From Verrucomicrobiota bacterium (lineage in GTDB: Bacteria; Verrucomicrobiota; Verrucomicrobiia; Opitutales; UBA2995), in NCBI GenBank assembly GCA_027297085.1, contig JAPUIL010000029.1:1-7510 (forward strand): DNA of 7,510 bases, in the 5' to 3' direction. Shown one piece after another: positions 5,635 through 7,510 of the stretch (within the stretch, counting starts at the first letter, position 1; each line of letters opens with the position of its first letter). Under the pieces are notes generated by a model that was given only the letters and a program-made list of their open reading frames with translations, was not told the origin of the DNA and searched no databases. The translations under genes were made by a program, and so were the position numbers.

Positions 5635-5728
5635 GAAAAGAGTTAGAGTAAGTGGAGAAGAGTAAGAGAAAGAGTCAAAAATACGAAAATCAGAAAAGTA
5701 GGAGTAGGAGGATTAGGAGGAGCGAGAA
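5635..5728 (+). repeat. Purine-rich low-complexity tract
   Basis: From 5635 to 5722 only 3 of 88 bases are C and about 12 are T, so the plus strand is over 80% purine. Units such as GAGTAAGAG, GTAGGAG and TAGGAGGA recur without a strict period. It adjoins the REPIN-like repeat. The central part of the other inverted repeat (355-388) is similarly purine-rich on the minus strand, so such tracts may be a habit of this genome's spacers. No coding potential is seen. Confidence 0.55.
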
Positions 5729-5761
5729 TCCCTCAGAAAATTGGGTTACCTGATTTCGTCG

Positions 5762-5790
5762 TTGCAATTCGAAAATCCGGTTTTTGTATT
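5762..5790 (+). promoter_or_regulatory. Weak candidate serA promoter
   Basis: TTGCAA (5762-5767) and TGTATT (5785-5790) are 17 bp apart, each matching 4 of 6 sigma-70 consensus positions. Transcription would start near 5797, giving a leader of about 19 bases before the serA ATG. The match is weak and this is a guess from position and spacing. Confidence 0.25.
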
Positions 5791-5815
5791 CATCGGTTTT
5801 TCCGACCTACACCAG

Positions 5816-7405
5816 ATGAAGATAATCGTCGCAGACAAGATTGCCGCTAGCGGAGTCGAATATTTAAAAAATCGACCCGGCATTGAGGTGGTAGAAGCCT
5901 ATGGTTCCTCACCGGAAACCATCTTGGAGCTCGTCAAAGATGCCACCGGAATCGTGGTGCGTAGCGAAACCAAAATAACCAGGGAAGTTTTCGAGGCGGC
6001 CTCGCAATTGAAAGTGGTAGGTCGTGCTGGTGTCGGTGTGGACAACATCGATATAGAGGCGGCGACTCAACATGGAGTAGTGGTAATGAATACTCCCGGT
6101 GGAAACACGATCGCCACGGTAGAACTCACGTTTACCCACATTTTGTGCGGAGCGCGTCAGGTTGTTCAGGCGAATGCATCCATGACGGCCGGAAAATGGG
6201 ATCGCAATATTTATGGAGGAATCGAGGTTTTGCGTAAAACACTTGGCATACTGGGGCTTGGCCGGATTGGCAGCGAAATTTCCTCGCGCGCACAGGCCTT
6301 TGGAATGCGCGTGGTAGCTTATGATCCTTTTCTGGTTTCCAGCCGTGCTAAGCAGATGGGTGTGGAAGCGATGGAGTTGAATGATGTTCTCAAAGTGGCG
6401 GATTTCATAACCGTTCACATGCCATTGACCGACAGCACAAAGAACATGATCGACAAGACCGCCTTCACCATGATGAAGGATGGGGTGCGGCTATTTAATT
6501 GTGCCCGTGGCGGTATTATTAATGAGGGTGATCTGGTCGAAGCCTTGGAGTCAGGCAAAGTCGCTTTCGCCGGATTGGACGTTTATGCAAATGAACCATT
6601 GGCGGAAGATAGTCCACTCAGAGGTGTCCGAAACCTGGTCTTAACTCCGCATCTTGGGGCATCCACAATAGAAGCTCAGGAAAGTGTTGGACTGGAAATT
6701 GCCGAAGCTGTGGCTCAGGCCGCAGAAGGTGGCGTTATTCAGAATGCTATCAATATGCCTTCGGTTGATAGCAAAACGCTTGAGGCACTGTCGCCTTATT
6801 TACATCTGGGCGAAAACCTCGGAAATTTTCTGCAGCAAATTTCACCAGATCGGGTGGATAAATTGAAGATCACGTATTTCGGCAATATTATTGATTTCGA
6901 CGCGAATCCGCTGACACGCAGAATATTGCAGGGTTATTTAACTAACATAAGTGGAGAGAATGTAAATTCGGTCAACGCACCCACATTACTAGAGAAGTTG
7001 GGTATTGAATGTGAGGTCACCAAGTCCAACGGAGAAAGCGACTACAACGAGCTGATTGTTTTGGAAGCTACGGGATCTGATGGAGGAACGTATTCGGTAG
7101 AAGGTACTTTAATTGGCAAATCCGGAATGCCGCGAATCGTCCACATCAATGGACGTGAAGTTGAAGCAGCACCTGAGGGGATTATGCTGGTAATAGAAAA
7201 TCAGGATGTGCCTGGACTGGTGGGGACATTGGGAACCATCTTAGGCCAGAACAATGTGAATATTGCTTCGATGTCTTTGAGCCGGAATCATGTTGGAGGC
7301 CTTGCTTTGAATGTGATAAACCTGGATACTGCTCCGAGTGAAAAAGCCTACCAAGAAATTGTCTCTAATGAATTCATTAAATCCGTGCAGGTAGTATCGC
7401 TTTAA
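5816..7405 (+). CDS. serA: D-3-phosphoglycerate dehydrogenase
   Basis: Catalyses the first committed step of serine synthesis in the cytoplasm, oxidising 3-phosphoglycerate to 3-phosphohydroxypyruvate with NAD+. From the ATG at 5816 it is 529 residues, the usual length of the long SerA type. Residues 1-315 form the catalytic unit: NAD-binding GLGRIG (147-152) with Asp170 at the end of the next strand, and the catalytic triad Arg231 (in CARGG), Glu260 (in NEP) and His279 (in TPHLGAST). About 316-455 is the allosteric substrate-binding domain and about 456-529 the ACT domain, which in related enzymes senses serine. All key residues are intact. The open frame extends upstream to a TTG at 5741, but its 25 extra residues lack family likeness. 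No Shine-Dalgarno sequence is visible. PlsY follows after 25 bp on the same strand. Confidence 0.96.
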   Translation: MKIIVADKIAASGVEYLKNRPGIEVVEAYGSSPETILELVKDATGIVVRSETKITREVFEAASQLKVVGRAGVGVDNIDIEAATQHGVVVMNTPGGNTIATVELTFTHILCGARQVVQANASMTAGKWDRNIYGGIEVLRKTLGILGLGRIGSEISSRAQAFGMRVVAYDPFLVSSRAKQMGVEAMELNDVLKVADFITVHMPLTDSTKNMIDKTAFTMMKDGVRLFNCARGGIINEGDLVEALESGKVAFAGLDVYANEPLAEDSPLRGVRNLVLTPHLGASTIEAQESVGLEIAEAVAQAAEGGVIQNAINMPSVDSKTLEALSPYLHLGENLGNFLQQISPDRVDKLKITYFGNIIDFDANPLTRRILQGYLTNISGENVNSVNAPTLLEKLGIECEVTKSNGESDYNELIVLEATGSDGGTYSVEGTLIGKSGMPRIVHINGREVEAAPEGIMLVIENQDVPGLVGTLGTILGQNNVNIASMSLSRNHVGGLALNVINLDTAPSEKAYQEIVSNEFIKSVQVVSL

Positions 7406-7430
7406 ATACTAACCGGCTAATCCTCCATTG

Positions 7431-7510
7431 ATGCACCTATCCCTGCAGATTGTTTTAGCGTGTACCGCAGGTTACCTGCTGGGGTCGGTGTCGTTTGCGA
7501 CCTTGATCGC
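7431..7510 (+). CDS. plsY: Glycerol-3-phosphate acyltransferase PlsY, 5' end
   Basis: The window cuts this gene after 26 codons. The visible N-terminus is a hydrophobic membrane segment ending in GYLLGSVSFATLI, which matches the first PlsY motif (GYLLGS-[IV]-[PS]-[FY]-[AG]). PlsY is a multi-pass inner-membrane enzyme that transfers an acyl group from acyl-phosphate to glycerol-3-phosphate, the first step of phospholipid synthesis. It starts 25 bp after serA on the same strand, so the two are probably co-transcribed. The upstream bases (CTAATCCTCCATTG) contain no Shine-Dalgarno sequence. Family assignment rests on a short stretch. Confidence 0.75.
   Translation, partial: MHLSLQIVLACTAGYLLGSVSFATLI

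Larger units (their letters stand above)
5414..5815. other. Spacer with REP-like elements before serA
   Basis: This 402-bp stretch contains no convincing gene; the short frames in it run through palindromes. In order it holds an AGAGCTT/AAGCTCT pair (5450-5456 and 5501-5507), a GTAG-headed small palindrome (5510-5536), a long near-perfect inverted repeat (5557-5633), a purine-rich tract (5635-5728) and the weak candidate serA promoter. A reading frame that joins serA upstream to a TTG at 5741 is open, but the SerA protein family begins at the ATG at 5816. No classical hairpin-plus-T-run terminator follows hisS; the long inverted repeat may end or protect its transcript. Confidence 0.7.

Noticed and set aside
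5741..5815. 25-residue N-terminal extension of SerA from a TTG
   Set aside because: The SerA family begins at MKIIVADKI (ATG 5816), giving the normal 529 residues; the extension is unlike SerA and covers the likely promoter.
5909..6418. 169-codon open frame on the minus strand inside serA
   Set aside because: It is antisense to the conserved catalytic domain of SerA, and its sequence is His/Tyr/Arg-rich without a recognisable domain.

Overview
The window looks like chromosomal housekeeping DNA from a Gram-negative-type bacterium, most probably of the Verrucomicrobia (Opitutae/Puniceicoccales-like). This placement is inference. It rests on the style of the UbiE/MenG, HU/IHF, HisRS and long SerA proteins, a GC content near one half by eye, mostly Shine-Dalgarno-less starts, and intergenic spacers packed with short palindromic and GGCACGGAG/CACGGAT-type repeats. 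No 16S rRNA or other decisive marker is present.

Layout: the left half is transcribed leftward and the right half rightward, diverging from a 105-bp spacer at 3635-3739. Leftward: an AAA+ ClpX-like ATPase (2018-3634), then 2 bp later a UbiE/MenG quinone methyltransferase (1317-2015), then a small exported protein of unknown function (514-1212). Rightward: an HU/IHF-family DNA-bending protein (3740-4054), a histidyl-tRNA synthetase (4091-5413), a 402-bp spacer with REP-like palindromes and a purine-rich tract, D-3-phosphoglycerate dehydrogenase SerA (5816-7405), and the first 26 codons of a PlsY-type glycerol-3-phosphate acyltransferase (from 7431). Positions 1-513 hold no convincing gene, only repeats and hairpins.

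The genes are core functions: proteolysis or unfolding, menaquinone synthesis, nucleoid structure, tRNA charging, serine synthesis and phospholipid synthesis. They do not form one pathway, and I see no defence system, mobile-element gene, CRISPR array or biosynthetic cluster.

The most interesting items are: (1) the ClpX-like ATPase, which keeps the AAA+ motor and an IGF (ClpP-docking) motif but lacks the N-terminal zinc domain, has a methionine-rich segment where ClpX has its RKH loop, and carries a roughly 150-residue C-terminal extension that may include a degenerate second small domain; (2) a near-perfect 29-bp inverted repeat upstream of serA, built like a REPIN from two GTAG-headed REP-like hairpins, with a different GTAG-headed palindrome next to it; (3) a HisRS whose motif 3 lacks the usual Glu-Arg.
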